53,810 bases of DNA, taken from NCBI GenBank assembly GCA_019423745.1, contig JAHZAV010000005.1, forward strand, positions 57,987 to 111,796. Reading direction: 5' to 3'. Made by a program: the position numbers and the translations under genes. The notes beneath the pieces were generated by a model that saw only the letters and a program-made list of their open reading frames with translations, did not search any database and was not told the DNA's origin. Positions 8,469-16,198 of the stretch are shown piece after piece. Source of the DNA: Lachnospiraceae bacterium (GTDB lineage: Bacteria; Bacillota; Clostridia; Lachnospirales; Lachnospiraceae). Numbering within the stretch: position 1 is the stretch's first letter; each line of letters begins with the position of its first letter.

Positions 8469-9354
8469 GATCTGCCCCCCTCTTCAGTAATGCAACGCTG
8501 AAGTTAATAATGAGAATAAACACAAACAGCACCACGCCTGTTGCGATCAGTGCTTCCCTATGCAAATCTGTCGCATATCCCATTTCCAGTACAATATTTC
8601 CGGTCAGTGTCCGTATACCCTGAAGAATACTTTCGGCAAATCTTGGCTGATTTCCTGCAATCATAATAACTGCCATGGTCTCACCTATAGCACGCCCAAT
8701 CCCCAGTACAACCCCTGCAACTACCCCAGATTTGGCTGCTGGAATAATAACCCGGAAAATACTTCTTTCTTTTGTTGCTCCAAGAGCAAGAGAACCTTCA
8801 TAGTAATGAGCCGGTACCGCTCTCATGGCACTTTCTGTTGTTCCAATAATTGTTGGAAGAATCATCATTCCAAGAATGAGAGAAGTTGTCAGGATACTAT
8901 TGCCATCTCCTGCCCGATCTACCAGGCCTATTCTTCTTAACGTCTGTCCAAAATCACGGATCAACGGCACAACAACTACCAAGCCAAAAAAACCGTATAC
9001 AACGGACGGAATTCCTGCCAAAAGCTCCGTTGCCGCTTTCAGCGGCTTATAAATCCGTTTCGGACAGTACATTGCCATGAACACTGAAGTCAGGATCCCA
9101 ATCGGCACACCGAACACAATTGCTCCTGCTGTTACATATAAGCTGCCGACAATCATAGGAAGGATTCCAAACAATTTATTGTTAGGGCGCCAGATGTCGC
9201 CTGTAATGAATTTTATAAATCCTATTTCTTTAATTGCAGGGATTCCATTTGCAAACAAGAAGATACAAATGAGAGCTACCGCCAGCACCGAAGCACAGGC
9301 GGCAACTAAGAACACTCCCTGCATGAATTTTTCAGTCCATGCTTTCGATTTCAT
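8461..9354 (-). CDS. pstC: Phosphate ABC transporter permease PstC
   Basis: 297 residues with six predicted membrane helices and the coupling-loop motif ESAMRAVPAHYYEGSLALGATKERSIF. The longer first periplasmic loop region, with IWRPNNKLFGILPMIVGS, is typical of PstC rather than PstA. It lies 31 bp downstream of pstS and overlaps pstA by 8 bp. Confidence 0.94.
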   Translation of the reverse strand: MKSKAWTEKFMQGVFLVAACASVLAVALICIFLFANGIPAIKEIGFIKFITGDIWRPNNKLFGILPMIVGSLYVTAGAIVFGVPIGILTSVFMAMYCPKRIYKPLKAATELLAGIPSVVYGFFGLVVVVPLIRDFGQTLRRIGLVDRAGDGNSILTTSLILGMMILPTIIGTTESAMRAVPAHYYEGSLALGATKERSIFRVIIPAAKSGVVAGVVLGIGRAIGETMAVIMIAGNQPRFAESILQGIRTLTGNIVLEMGYATDLHREALIATGVVLFVFILIINFSVALLKRGADHE

Positions 9355-9385
9355 ACTATCTTTTTCCTCTTATCCTACTGTAAGA

Positions 9386-10294
9386 TTATTCTGCAATTTC
9401 ATCCCAGGAGTAAACTTCACCTGTGTAAATAGCTTTTACCTGATCAGATGTCATATCTTCTGTAGGGTTATCGTTATTTACAATTACAGCGATTCCATCT
9501 GTAGCCATTACAGTAGCAGCAAGTTTTGAAGCTTCATCTTCTTTCAGCTCTCTGGATGCCATACCAATATCATAGCTTCCTTCGATTGTATTTGTCATAC
9601 CCGTTGTAGAATCTGATGTCTGAAGTTCAATACTTGCATTTGGATTTACTTCCTGATATGCTTCTACTAATTTTTCCATTACAGGTGATACAGAAGAAGA
9701 TCCGCCAACAACTGCTTTTCCGGATGGCTGTGTTCCCTGGAAGTCTGTTACATCAGATACTGGAATATATCCTTCTTCCTCTACAACTGCCTGTCCTTCT
9801 GTACTCATAATAAAGTTCATGAAATCTGTTGCCACTTCATTATTCAAGTCTTTTGATACAGCAATGTTAAATGGTCTGGATACTTTGTAGGAACCATTTA
9901 CAACATTATCTGCTGTAGCTTCTGCTCCGTCAATTTTCAGTGCTTTAACACTGTCATCAAGAGATCCAAGAGAAATATAACCGATTGCATATTCATTTTC
10001 TGCAACAGTTGTCATCATAACGGAAGTATTGTTCGTAATCTGTGCATCTGCTGTTGTCATATCAACATCTTCACCATCTACTTCTTCAACAATACCAAAC
10101 AGTTCTGTGAAAGCTCCTCTTGTACCTGATCCATCTTCACGTGATACAATCGTAATGTCATTTGCCGCATCCCACTCGGATGTTGCTTCTGTATTTCCGC
10201 TGTCAGAGCTGGAATCATTGCTTCCACATCCTGCAAGCATTCCTGTCATCATTCCTGCCACTGCTAAAACTGCCATAAACTTTTTCATTTTCAT
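9386..10294 (-). CDS. pstS: Phosphate-binding lipoprotein
   Basis: 302 residues. A lipoprotein signal peptide ends in LAGC with the lipidated cysteine C23, followed by a Ser/Asn/Asp-rich linker. The mature part is a PBP-like-2 phosphate-binding domain in which SREDGSGTRGAF and VGGSSSVSPVMEKL supply the expected phosphate-contacting serines and arginine. The order of these two segments, with the SREDGSGTRG part first, is seen in many Clostridia PstS proteins. It is the first and presumably most abundant product of the operon and lies directly downstream of a Pho box and a -10 element. Confidence 0.93.
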   Translation of the reverse strand: MKMKKFMAVLAVAGMMTGMLAGCGSNDSSSDSGNTEATSEWDAANDITIVSREDGSGTRGAFTELFGIVEEVDGEDVDMTTADAQITNNTSVMMTTVAENEYAIGYISLGSLDDSVKALKIDGAEATADNVVNGSYKVSRPFNIAVSKDLNNEVATDFMNFIMSTEGQAVVEEEGYIPVSDVTDFQGTQPSGKAVVGGSSSVSPVMEKLVEAYQEVNPNASIELQTSDSTTGMTNTIEGSYDIGMASRELKEDEASKLAATVMATDGIAVIVNNDNPTEDMTSDQVKAIYTGEVYSWDEIAE

Positions 10295-10353
10295 CGTTTT
10301 TAATCTCCTTTTGTTTCCTACGAAATTTTGTATGTATTTTCTTGACAGTAGCT

Positions 10354-10401
10354 ATCATATAAGACGAATGTTAAATCTGAAATCAGACGAATGTTAAATC
10401 T
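10354..10401 (-). promoter_or_regulatory. Pho box and -10 element upstream of pstS
   Basis: A 17-bp sequence AGATTTAACATTCGTCT is repeated exactly (10362-10378 and 10385-10401, 23 bp apart), each copy containing a TTTAACA heptamer. TATGAT (10354-10359) is the -10, and no normal -35 hexamer is present at 17 bp, as expected of a PhoB-activated promoter whose -35 is replaced by activator sites. Start codon of pstS is 60 bp downstream. Confidence 0.75.
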
Positions 10402-10470
10402 ACGTAAAATTATTTGTTCTGTAGAAATTATACCCTCCAATGTACAAACTATGCACATAACCTCTATTTA

Positions 10471-10515
10471 ATTAATAAAGGACGGGATTTTTCTCAAATC
10501 CCGTCCTTTATTAAT
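10471..10515 (-). terminator. 20-bp hairpin after the YitT-family gene
   Basis: Arms 10471-10490 and 10496-10515 are a perfect 20-bp inverted repeat (core AAAGGACGGGATTT) with loop TTCTC, overlapping the last base of the stop codon. The distal T content is modest (CCTTTATTAATT). A closely related hairpin lies at 38027-38053. Confidence 0.7.
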
Positions 10516-11402
10516 CAAAGTCTTTTCTCAAAATTTCCATCTACTGCGCATCCTTCTGTAAATATCATAAATGCATCTGGGTCAATACTATGTACAATTC
10601 TCTTTATTTGTCCAACTTCATATTTGGATATCATTACTAGCAAAATATAAGATGTCTTATTCGTGTATGCACCCTCTCCATCCCAGTTTGTCACTCCACG
10701 ACCCATCTGTTCCATGATGGCTTTCGAAATTCCTGTCTTTTTTGTAAAAATCATTACACTCATATTAATATTCTGAATGTGAACTCTGTCAATTGCGATG
10801 GACAGAATAGTGGTATAAATAAGAGAATAAATAACAATTTCAATATTAAACATGAGCAAACAGATAGCATACACAAAAATATTCATAATAATATTAATAC
10901 GCCCTACACTGAAACCCGGATATTTCTTCGTGCAGCAAAGTCCGATAATATCCTGTCCTCCTCCAGAACTTCGTCCTCTAAGTACAAGACCGGTTCCTGT
11001 TCCTGCAACAATCCCTCCGATGATACAAGATGTCAGATAATCATCAATAACTGGATCAACAGGAATCGGAATGACCATCAGGAAAATACTCTGTATAGCT
11101 ACCGTGATCAAAGTTTTCACCGCAAATTGTCTTCCCAGTACCCGATACCCCAGATAAAACAAAGGGATATTCATAATAAAATAAATAAGACCGGAAAGAT
11201 CCATTCCCCCTGGCACCGGCACATGCAGCACTTGTACAAAAAACGTACGGAGAAGCTGGGCAATTCCCATAAATCCGCCGTTATACAACCCAAGAGGTGT
11301 AATCAGCACATTAACACCTAACGCAAATATAAAACTTCCTGCTACCGCATCTACCCCCTGTACCAAACCCTCTTTTTTCTTCTCGCTCATCCCACTAAAC
11401 AT
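10515..11402 (-). CDS. YitT/DUF2179-family membrane protein
   Basis: 295 residues. About five to six hydrophobic segments occupy residues 20-205 (the YitT_membrane/DUF161 region, with GGFMGIAQLL and RGRSSGGGQDIIGL), followed by a soluble C-terminal DUF2179 domain of about 85 residues (MSVMIFTKKTGISKAIMEQ through DPDAFMIFTEG). The transported substrate of this family is unknown. It is a single-gene unit between the small alarmone synthetase terminator and its own hairpin. Confidence 0.88.
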   Translation of the reverse strand: MFSGMSEKKKEGLVQGVDAVAGSFIFALGVNVLITPLGLYNGGFMGIAQLLRTFFVQVLHVPVPGGMDLSGLIYFIMNIPLFYLGYRVLGRQFAVKTLITVAIQSIFLMVIPIPVDPVIDDYLTSCIIGGIVAGTGTGLVLRGRSSGGGQDIIGLCCTKKYPGFSVGRINIIMNIFVYAICLLMFNIEIVIYSLIYTTILSIAIDRVHIQNINMSVMIFTKKTGISKAIMEQMGRGVTNWDGEGAYTNKTSYILLVMISKYEVGQIKRIVHSIDPDAFMIFTEGCAVDGNFEKRL

Positions 11403-11444
11403 TTTCCCTTTTCTCCTCTTATTCCATAAATCTCCTCAAATAAA

Positions 11445-11473
11445 AGGGACCTAAGCATACTGCCTAAGTCCCT
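11445..11473 (-). terminator. Terminator of the small alarmone synthetase gene
   Basis: AGGGACTTAGGC pairs with GCTTAGGTCCCT (12 bp with two wobbles) around a 5-base loop, then TTTATTT on the minus strand. It overlaps the stop codon at 11464. Confidence 0.75.
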
Positions 11474-12111
11474 GACTGTTCTTCCAAACAAGCCTGGATT
11501 GCTTCATTCAATGAAAGCATCTTCTCATCCAGCGTTGATACCATCTCCGCACATTCACGCAGATCCCGGCTAATGTATTCCGGAGCATTTCCCTCAAATT
11601 TATAGTATATTTTATGCTCCAGACTCGCCCAAAAATCCATCGCAATGGTACGGATCTGAATTTCCACTTTGGTATCTACCACACTGTCGGATAGAAAAAT
11701 CGGAACAGATACCAGCATATGATAACTTTTATATCCGCTCTCCTTGGGATTCTTGATATAATCTTTAATAGAAAGCACTTTCAGATCGCTCTGATTTCCT
11801 ATCATTTCTGCCAGTTTATAAATATCTGATGTAAAGGAACATATCAAGCGTACTCCTGCAATATCATTGACGTATTTGACCATATTCTCAATTGAAGTCT
11901 CATGTCCATTTCTCTTCAATTTCTTTACGATACTTTCTGGTGTTTTTATCCTTGTCTTGATATGTTCAATTGGGTTATACTGATGGACATGCTGAAATTC
12001 ATCATTTAAAATTTCCAGCTTTGTTCCTACCTCCTTCAAGGCAGACGTATATAAAAACATGATGGTTTTCCAGCTGTCTACATCCTCATAATACTTAAAT
12101 GTTGCTCCCAT
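11464..12111 (-). CDS. Small alarmone synthetase (RelA/SpoT synthetase domain)
   Basis: 215 residues from the ATG at 12111, the size of stand-alone (p)ppGpp synthetases. It contains only the synthetase domain: VNDIAGVRLICSF (nucleotide-binding start), KESGYKSYHMLV and VEIQIRTIAMDFWASLEHKIYYK, with no HD hydrolase, TGS or ACT domain. It would transfer pyrophosphate from ATP to GDP or GTP. The frame extends 41 codons upstream from a TTG, but the family N-terminus starts at the ATG and AAGGAG lies 12 bp ahead of it. A good promoter precedes it at 12273-12301. Confidence 0.88.
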   Translation of the reverse strand: MGATFKYYEDVDSWKTIMFLYTSALKEVGTKLEILNDEFQHVHQYNPIEHIKTRIKTPESIVKKLKRNGHETSIENMVKYVNDIAGVRLICSFTSDIYKLAEMIGNQSDLKVLSIKDYIKNPKESGYKSYHMLVSVPIFLSDSVVDTKVEIQIRTIAMDFWASLEHKIYYKFEGNAPEYISRDLRECAEMVSTLDEKMLSLNEAIQACLEEQSGT

Positions 12112-12272
12112 ATTGTTTCCGTACTCCTTCTTCTGTCGCCTTGACTTTGACACTTTATCAAAAATGTCCTTTTGTCTGTTGCTATGCCAAACACGCTGCA
12201 AAAGAAACGCAGATATTTCCTGCCGTTTCAGCAAAACTCTTTTAGCGCCAACATAACAGCCACATTATATTT

Positions 12273-12301
12273 ATTATATCATAATCAGGCCTCATTGTCA
12301 T
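12273..12301 (-). promoter_or_regulatory. Promoter of the small alarmone synthetase
   Basis: On the minus strand ATGACA (12296-12301) and TATAAT (12273-12278) are 17 bp apart. Transcription would start near 12266, about 155 bp upstream of the chosen ATG. Confidence 0.6.
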
Positions 12302-12356
12302 ATAGTTCATACTTATTTAAGAAAGAGTTTGTTATACGGTCATGTTTACAAAACGG

Positions 12357-12881
12357 TTAAAATTCGATTCCCTCTCTTGCGGTTCGTCCTTCATCATAAG
12401 GATGCTTGATTTTCGTCATCTCTGTTACATAATTTGCAATTTGAAGCAATTCATCAGACACATGATGTCCTGTCATTACTACTTCAAGACCACGAGGTTT
12501 GTGCTGAAGGAAATGAATTAATTTTTTCTCACTTAATAACCCCAAATCAGCCGCACAAACTGCTTCATCTAATATCAAAACATCAAAGTTAACACAAAAT
12601 TTGGCAATTTCATCCAAAGCTTTTGTATTATAATGCCGATATTCTGCTTTTTCATTGCTGTTCATCTGATTATAGAATTTTACATGCCTTTTTCCCGGAA
12701 GACATGTAACATTAGAAAGCTGTTCCAAAACTTTTCTTTCATTAGAATTGTTGTCCTTCATAAACTGGAATACCAGAACTTTCAGTCCGCTTCCTGCTGC
12801 ACGAATTGCCTGACCCATAGCAGCAGTTGTCTTTCCTTTTCCGTCCCCATAATAAATGTGTATCATCCCAGTTCCTGTCAT
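12357..12881 (-). CDS. Corrinoid adenosyltransferase, CobO/BtuR type
   Basis: 174 residues from the ATG at 12881. It has the P-loop GDGKGKTTAAMGQA, the VLIFDE-like strand VLILDEAVCAADLG and the C-terminal TGHH and EMTKIKHPYDEGRTAREGIEF segment typical of the CobO family, which adenosylates cob(I)yrinate or cobinamide/cobalamin from ATP. An alternative ATG six codons upstream (12899) has its Shine-Dalgarno only two bases away, whereas AGGGGGT lies 7 bp before 12881. No other cobalamin genes are in the window, so it may serve salvage. It follows the PTS IIC gene in the same direction. Confidence 0.88.
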   Translation of the reverse strand: MTGTGMIHIYYGDGKGKTTAAMGQAIRAAGSGLKVLVFQFMKDNNSNERKVLEQLSNVTCLPGKRHVKFYNQMNSNEKAEYRHYNTKALDEIAKFCVNFDVLILDEAVCAADLGLLSEKKLIHFLQHKPRGLEVVMTGHHVSDELLQIANYVTEMTKIKHPYDEGRTAREGIEF

Positions 12882-12968
12882 ATGTATACCCCCTGACATA
12901 TTCTCCTGTTTAAGAAGTCAGCCAGTCTGACTCCTAATATCTCTTAACATATTGTAGGGGGTCTCATG

Positions 12969-14033
12969 CTAGAAGTCAAGCTGCATATCTCCAAATTTAA
13001 TCCACTGTTTTTTGCGCATAAATTCTGAAATAACCAAAGTCACTACTGCCGGAAGAAGAATCTGAATCAAAAGTATCTTAATCAATACCAAGCTTGCAGG
13101 TTCTGTCTGAATCATTGTCTGCCAAGTCATAATCTGTCCTACCAGGCCTGCCGTTCCCATTCCTGATCCTGTAGCATTACTTGTCATATGAAGTACTACT
13201 GTCCCAACAGGTCCCAGAATCGCACTGGAAAGAATTGCCGGAAGCCATATTACAGGTTTTCTTACAATATTAGGCACCTGAAGCATAGATGTTCCGATTC
13301 CCTGTGCCAAAAGTCCTCCAATTTTATTTTCTCTGTAACTTGCCACAGCAAATCCAACCATGTTGCAGCAGCATCCTACTGTTGCCGCCCCTGCTGCCAA
13401 CCCGGACAAATTAAGAATAATTCCCAACGCTGCCGAACTGATCGGTAAGGTAAGAATCATCCCCATTAAAACAGATACGATAATTCCCATTAAAAACGGC
13501 TGTTGCTCAGTTCCCCAATTGATAATGGCACCAAGTCCCGTCATAAACTTTGAAATTGGAGGTCCAAAAAACAATCCTACTGCTGATCCTGTTCCAATGG
13601 TAACAAGTGGCGTTACCAAAATCTCTACTTTAGTCTTACCAGATACCAAATGTCCAAATACAATACCGACATATGCCGCAATAAACGCACCCAGCGGTTC
13701 ACCCGGACCAGAATATACCATTGCTCCATCTACCAGTACTGATCCTGCCAGAAGATTACTGGCAAATGCACCTACCATTCCCGCAACGCCGGCTGATACT
13801 GTTACAAGCTGACTTTCTTTAAATTTTGCCGCTACCCCGATGCCGATTCCAGCTCCCGTCAGCGATGCTGCTACTTTTCCCACAACGTATATCATATCTC
13901 CTGCACTTCCGCCGATCAAAGTTCCAATCTGCTGAACGATGGTCCCTATGATCAAGGTGGCAAAAAGACCTTGTGCCATTCCGCTTAATCCGTCAATAAA
14001 TATACGGTCCAATACTTTTTTTAATTTGTCCAT
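12969..14033 (-). CDS. Orphan PTS sugar transporter IIC-type membrane protein
   Basis: 354 residues, nearly all hydrophobic, with roughly nine to ten membrane segments and Gly-rich repeats (GTIVQQIGTLIGG, ASLTGAGIGIGVAAKF, GNATGSG-like). This matches the PTS_EIIC_2 family, whose members are annotated as PTS IIC proteins although they are usually not next to EIIA or EIIB genes. None are here either. The substrate is unknown. The next gene downstream encodes the corrinoid adenosyltransferase 87 bp away. AGGGAGAAGG precedes the ATG. Confidence 0.8.
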   Translation of the reverse strand: MDKLKKVLDRIFIDGLSGMAQGLFATLIIGTIVQQIGTLIGGSAGDMIYVVGKVAASLTGAGIGIGVAAKFKESQLVTVSAGVAGMVGAFASNLLAGSVLVDGAMVYSGPGEPLGAFIAAYVGIVFGHLVSGKTKVEILVTPLVTIGTGSAVGLFFGPPISKFMTGLGAIINWGTEQQPFLMGIIVSVLMGMILTLPISSAALGIILNLSGLAAGAATVGCCCNMVGFAVASYRENKIGGLLAQGIGTSMLQVPNIVRKPVIWLPAILSSAILGPVGTVVLHMTSNATGSGMGTAGLVGQIMTWQTMIQTEPASLVLIKILLIQILLPAVVTLVISEFMRKKQWIKFGDMQLDF

Positions 14034-14121
14034 GATACCTTCTCCCTTATCCTTTTGAATACACTTATGTTTTTACATGTGTCTTGTCACCTGGAAAGTG
14101 TATCACATGGAGAAACGGAAG

Positions 14122-14634
14122 TCAACGAATTTCTATCTGACACATCTGCATGGTACGAATGGCTGCCTCATGCGTATCCACTGTTACGCCTGCACAACAC
14201 TGCTCCGAGACTGCTACCGGAAGCTCCGGAGATATCGCCTTAATAAGAAGTGCATTGGATACTACACAAATATCCGTACAAAGCCCAATCAGTTCCACCT
14301 CTTCATAAGTATTTTCTTTTACCCCATCTGCCAACTTTACACTTCCAAAAGACGGCTTCTCAATAACGTGCTTTACATATTCTTTCAAATCATCAATAAT
14401 TTCCCAGCCTTTCGTTCCTCTAATGCAATGTTCAACGGGTAATTTTATACCTTCCTGTGTCTTTAAATAATCTTCTTCATGGGTATCTTTCGTAAACCAA
14501 ATATCCCAGCCTTCTTTTACCGCTCTTTCTATTCTTGTTTTTACGTTAGGTATAATCTTTTTTGCCTCTTCCGTTCCTAAAGACCCTGTAACAAAATCAT
14601 TCTGCATATCTACAACTACCAGAAGCTTTTTCAT
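14122..14634 (-). CDS. Nicotinamidase-like cysteine hydrolase
   Basis: 170 residues of the isochorismatase-like fold. The probable catalytic triad is D9 in VVDMQNDF, a lysine in the central EKPSFGS region and the cysteine in LIGLCTDICVVSNAL. The nearby DTHEEDY segment could provide metal ligands as in nicotinamidases, which hydrolyse nicotinamide to nicotinate in NAD salvage. Substrate is inferred from the closest-looking motifs; another amide is possible. The gene ends 88 bp from the PTS IIC gene. Confidence 0.82.
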   Translation of the reverse strand: MKKLLVVVDMQNDFVTGSLGTEEAKKIIPNVKTRIERAVKEGWDIWFTKDTHEEDYLKTQEGIKLPVEHCIRGTKGWEIIDDLKEYVKHVIEKPSFGSVKLADGVKENTYEEVELIGLCTDICVVSNALLIKAISPELPVAVSEQCCAGVTVDTHEAAIRTMQMCQIEIR

Positions 14635-14814
14635 AACTGCATACCACCTTCCTTTTTGTCAAGCGTACACCATACCTGCCAAATTTGCAATGAGCCCTAT
14701 AGGAATATTCCTGTTTTAGATTTTCTTCAGAATGTTTAGATCTTCATTATGATATCTTCATTTTTTCTTTAGATGAGTGTCACAGATTGGACATATTTAT
14801 CTTATATACTGAGA

Positions 14815-14967
14815 TCATCAAATAAATGAAGTTGACGGGAGTACATAGAAAAGCTTCTTGGATTTCTGCCAGCTTCGCCTAAAGACATTTAACTTTTTTT
14901 AGATAGATTTACCTTTTTTCTCTTATTTCCTTTTTTTCAGGAGCAGCTTACCATAGCTGCTCCTTTT
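14815..14967 (+). ncRNA. Possible small RNA ending at an orphan terminator
   Basis: A plus-strand transcript starting after TATACT (14805-14810) would be about 150 nt long and end at the hairpin 14940-14963. No plus-strand gene lies upstream to explain that terminator, and the following gene has its own promoter. The -35 is poor, so the 5' end is uncertain. I recognise no known RNA family. Confidence 0.3.
14940..14967 (+). terminator. Orphan intrinsic terminator
   Basis: GGAGCAGCT (14940-14948) pairs perfectly with AGCTGCTCC (14955-14963) around TACCAT and is followed by TTTT. The reverse strand has no T-tract in the right place, so it serves a rightward transcript. Confidence 0.75.
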
Positions 14968-14971
14968 CCTG

Positions 14972-15000
14972 TTTACAACCTTTCTTCTCAATGCTATACT
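14972..15000 (+). promoter_or_regulatory. Strong promoter of the 89-residue gene
   Basis: TTTACA (14972-14977) and TATACT (14995-15000) are exactly 17 bp apart, 37 bp before the ATG at 15037. Confidence 0.75.
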
Positions 15001-15036
15001 GCCAATGAAGAACAAAGAATAGAGAGGACAAGCGTT

Positions 15037-15306
15037 ATGTTTCGATTATGGGCAAAAGAATTTAAGGATAACCGTATGATTCGCGATACTGTCATATGCG
15101 AAGAAAGCACAGACACACGAACCCACAAGATATTCCGTGCCCTTGATAAAGTCTGTTACGAATTTGATCTTAGTAAACCAATCTGGTTAGATTCCACCAT
15201 TCAGGAATTTAAACGACTCAGCAAGACTCGTTTCTATCAAGATAATTTTGTGGATTCAATTGACTTTGATTATCTGGAAATTCAAATTATAGAAGAGGGA
15301 GATTAA
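15037..15306 (+). CDS. Small uncharacterised protein, 89 residues
   Basis: I do not recognise the family beyond its likely being a conserved Clostridia hypothetical. It is soluble, mixed charge and acidic at the C-terminus (DSIDFDYLEIQIIEEGD), with no signal peptide, membrane segment or cysteine-cluster motif. It is real by context: a consensus promoter at 14972-15000, an AGAGAGGAC ribosome site before the ATG, and a shared terminator after the stop. It is one of the few plus-strand genes in the window and stands alone between a nicotinamidase-like gene and the nan operon. Confidence 0.7.
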   Translation: MFRLWAKEFKDNRMIRDTVICEESTDTRTHKIFRALDKVCYEFDLSKPIWLDSTIQEFKRLSKTRFYQDNFVDSIDFDYLEIQIIEEGD

Positions 15307-15326
15307 TATTTATATATCTCCCTCTT
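15293..15326. terminator. Bidirectional terminator between the 89-residue gene and rpiR
   Basis: AAGAGGGAGAT (15293-15303) pairs with ATCTCCCTCTT (15316-15326). It overlaps the stop codon of the plus-strand gene and lies 10 bp past the end of the converging rpiR gene. Confidence 0.7.
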
Positions 15327-15335
15327 AAAAGAACA

Positions 15336-16172
15336 TTAAGATATTTTATTCTTGGGATGAGGGTTAATGACATTTACTGTATACTCATGAAGTGCTTCTC
15401 TATGGAATTTATCAGACTGCAGGAAACGAGAATATAATAAATCCATCATAACCAAGATAGGAAACTGTGGTGAAATTGCCATGCCATTTTCCAAGTGTTC
15501 TTTTACTGCAAACAGCAAAATCTCATCACAGAATTTTTGAAATCCTCTTTCTATACATGAAGTCATCAGAATAGTAGTCGCTCCCTGATTTTTACATTCT
15601 TTCAACGAATTAATAACTGCTTCTGTGCGCCCACTGATACTGATTCCAATAACTGCACAATCTTCAGAAATAACAACTGTATTCATACGCATCTTTTCAT
15701 GGTCTGTAATAGAAATAATATTCAGTCCGATACGCATAAAGCGGAAACTCATTTCCTCTGCAGCCAGCCCGGAACTGCCTCTCCCGTACACATAAATCCT
15801 TTTTTTAGTTTTTAAAATCTTTAAAATCCGTTCCATTTGCGAAATATTTACCAGAGAATATGTCTTATTTAACAGTTCTTGATAAGTATTTAAAACCTGT
15901 TTTGTTTGATCATCTGTAGCAGGTTCACGAATCGCCGCAAAAGTTTCTCTGTAATAGAATAGGAATTCTCTGTATCCTTTAAACCCACATTTTTGAGAAA
16001 ACCGGGAAAGAGAAGCTTCTGATACATAAAGAAGCTTGGAAATATTCCGAGAAGAAAAATCTATTTCTTCTTGATTATGAATAAAAAAGTCTGCAATAGT
16101 TTTTTCCAAAGGGGTAAGATTTGTATAGACGGATTCAATAAGTGGAATGATTGACTTTTCATAGTGTTCCAT
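15336..16172 (-). CDS. MurR/RpiR-family regulator of the nan operon
   Basis: 278 residues from the ATG at 16172. The N-terminal RpiR helix-turn-helix domain (about 1-75, with SSRNISKLLYVSEASLSRFSQKCGF) is followed by a SIS sugar-phosphate-binding domain (about 110-240, with RIYVYGRGSSGLAAEEMSFRFMRIG and VIGISISGRTEAV). Such regulators sense sugar phosphates; N-acetylmannosamine-6-P or glucosamine-6-P would fit. GGAAAGG precedes this ATG, whereas the eight-codon longer frame would start at a TTG without a ribosome site. It is the last gene of the operon it probably controls; candidate operators are in the nanE leader. Confidence 0.9.
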   Translation of the reverse strand: MEHYEKSIIPLIESVYTNLTPLEKTIADFFIHNQEEIDFSSRNISKLLYVSEASLSRFSQKCGFKGYREFLFYYRETFAAIREPATDDQTKQVLNTYQELLNKTYSLVNISQMERILKILKTKKRIYVYGRGSSGLAAEEMSFRFMRIGLNIISITDHEKMRMNTVVISEDCAVIGISISGRTEAVINSLKECKNQGATTILMTSCIERGFQKFCDEILLFAVKEHLENGMAISPQFPILVMMDLLYSRFLQSDKFHREALHEYTVNVINPHPKNKIS

Positions 16173-16198
16173 AAGAATACCTTTCCTTTTTGCCAAGT

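Larger units (their letters stand above)
14640..15036. other. Intergenic region with repeats and an orphan terminator
   Basis: About 400 bp without a convincing gene. It contains the heptamer TTTAGAT at 14715, 14735 and 14768, three CTTCA blocks between them, a TATACT at 14805-14810, an 18-codon frame without ribosome site at 14826-14882, a terminator at 14940-14967 pointing right, and the promoter of the next gene at 14972-15000. The content suggests a regulated leader or a small RNA. Confidence 0.6.

Noticed and set aside
10779..11321. 180-codon plus-strand open frame
   Set aside because: Antisense to the YitT-family gene; Asn/Ile-rich shadow without a ribosome site or family motifs.
14826..14882. 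18-codon frame starting MKLTGVHRK
   Set aside because: No ribosome site precedes it; kept only as a possible part of a small RNA.
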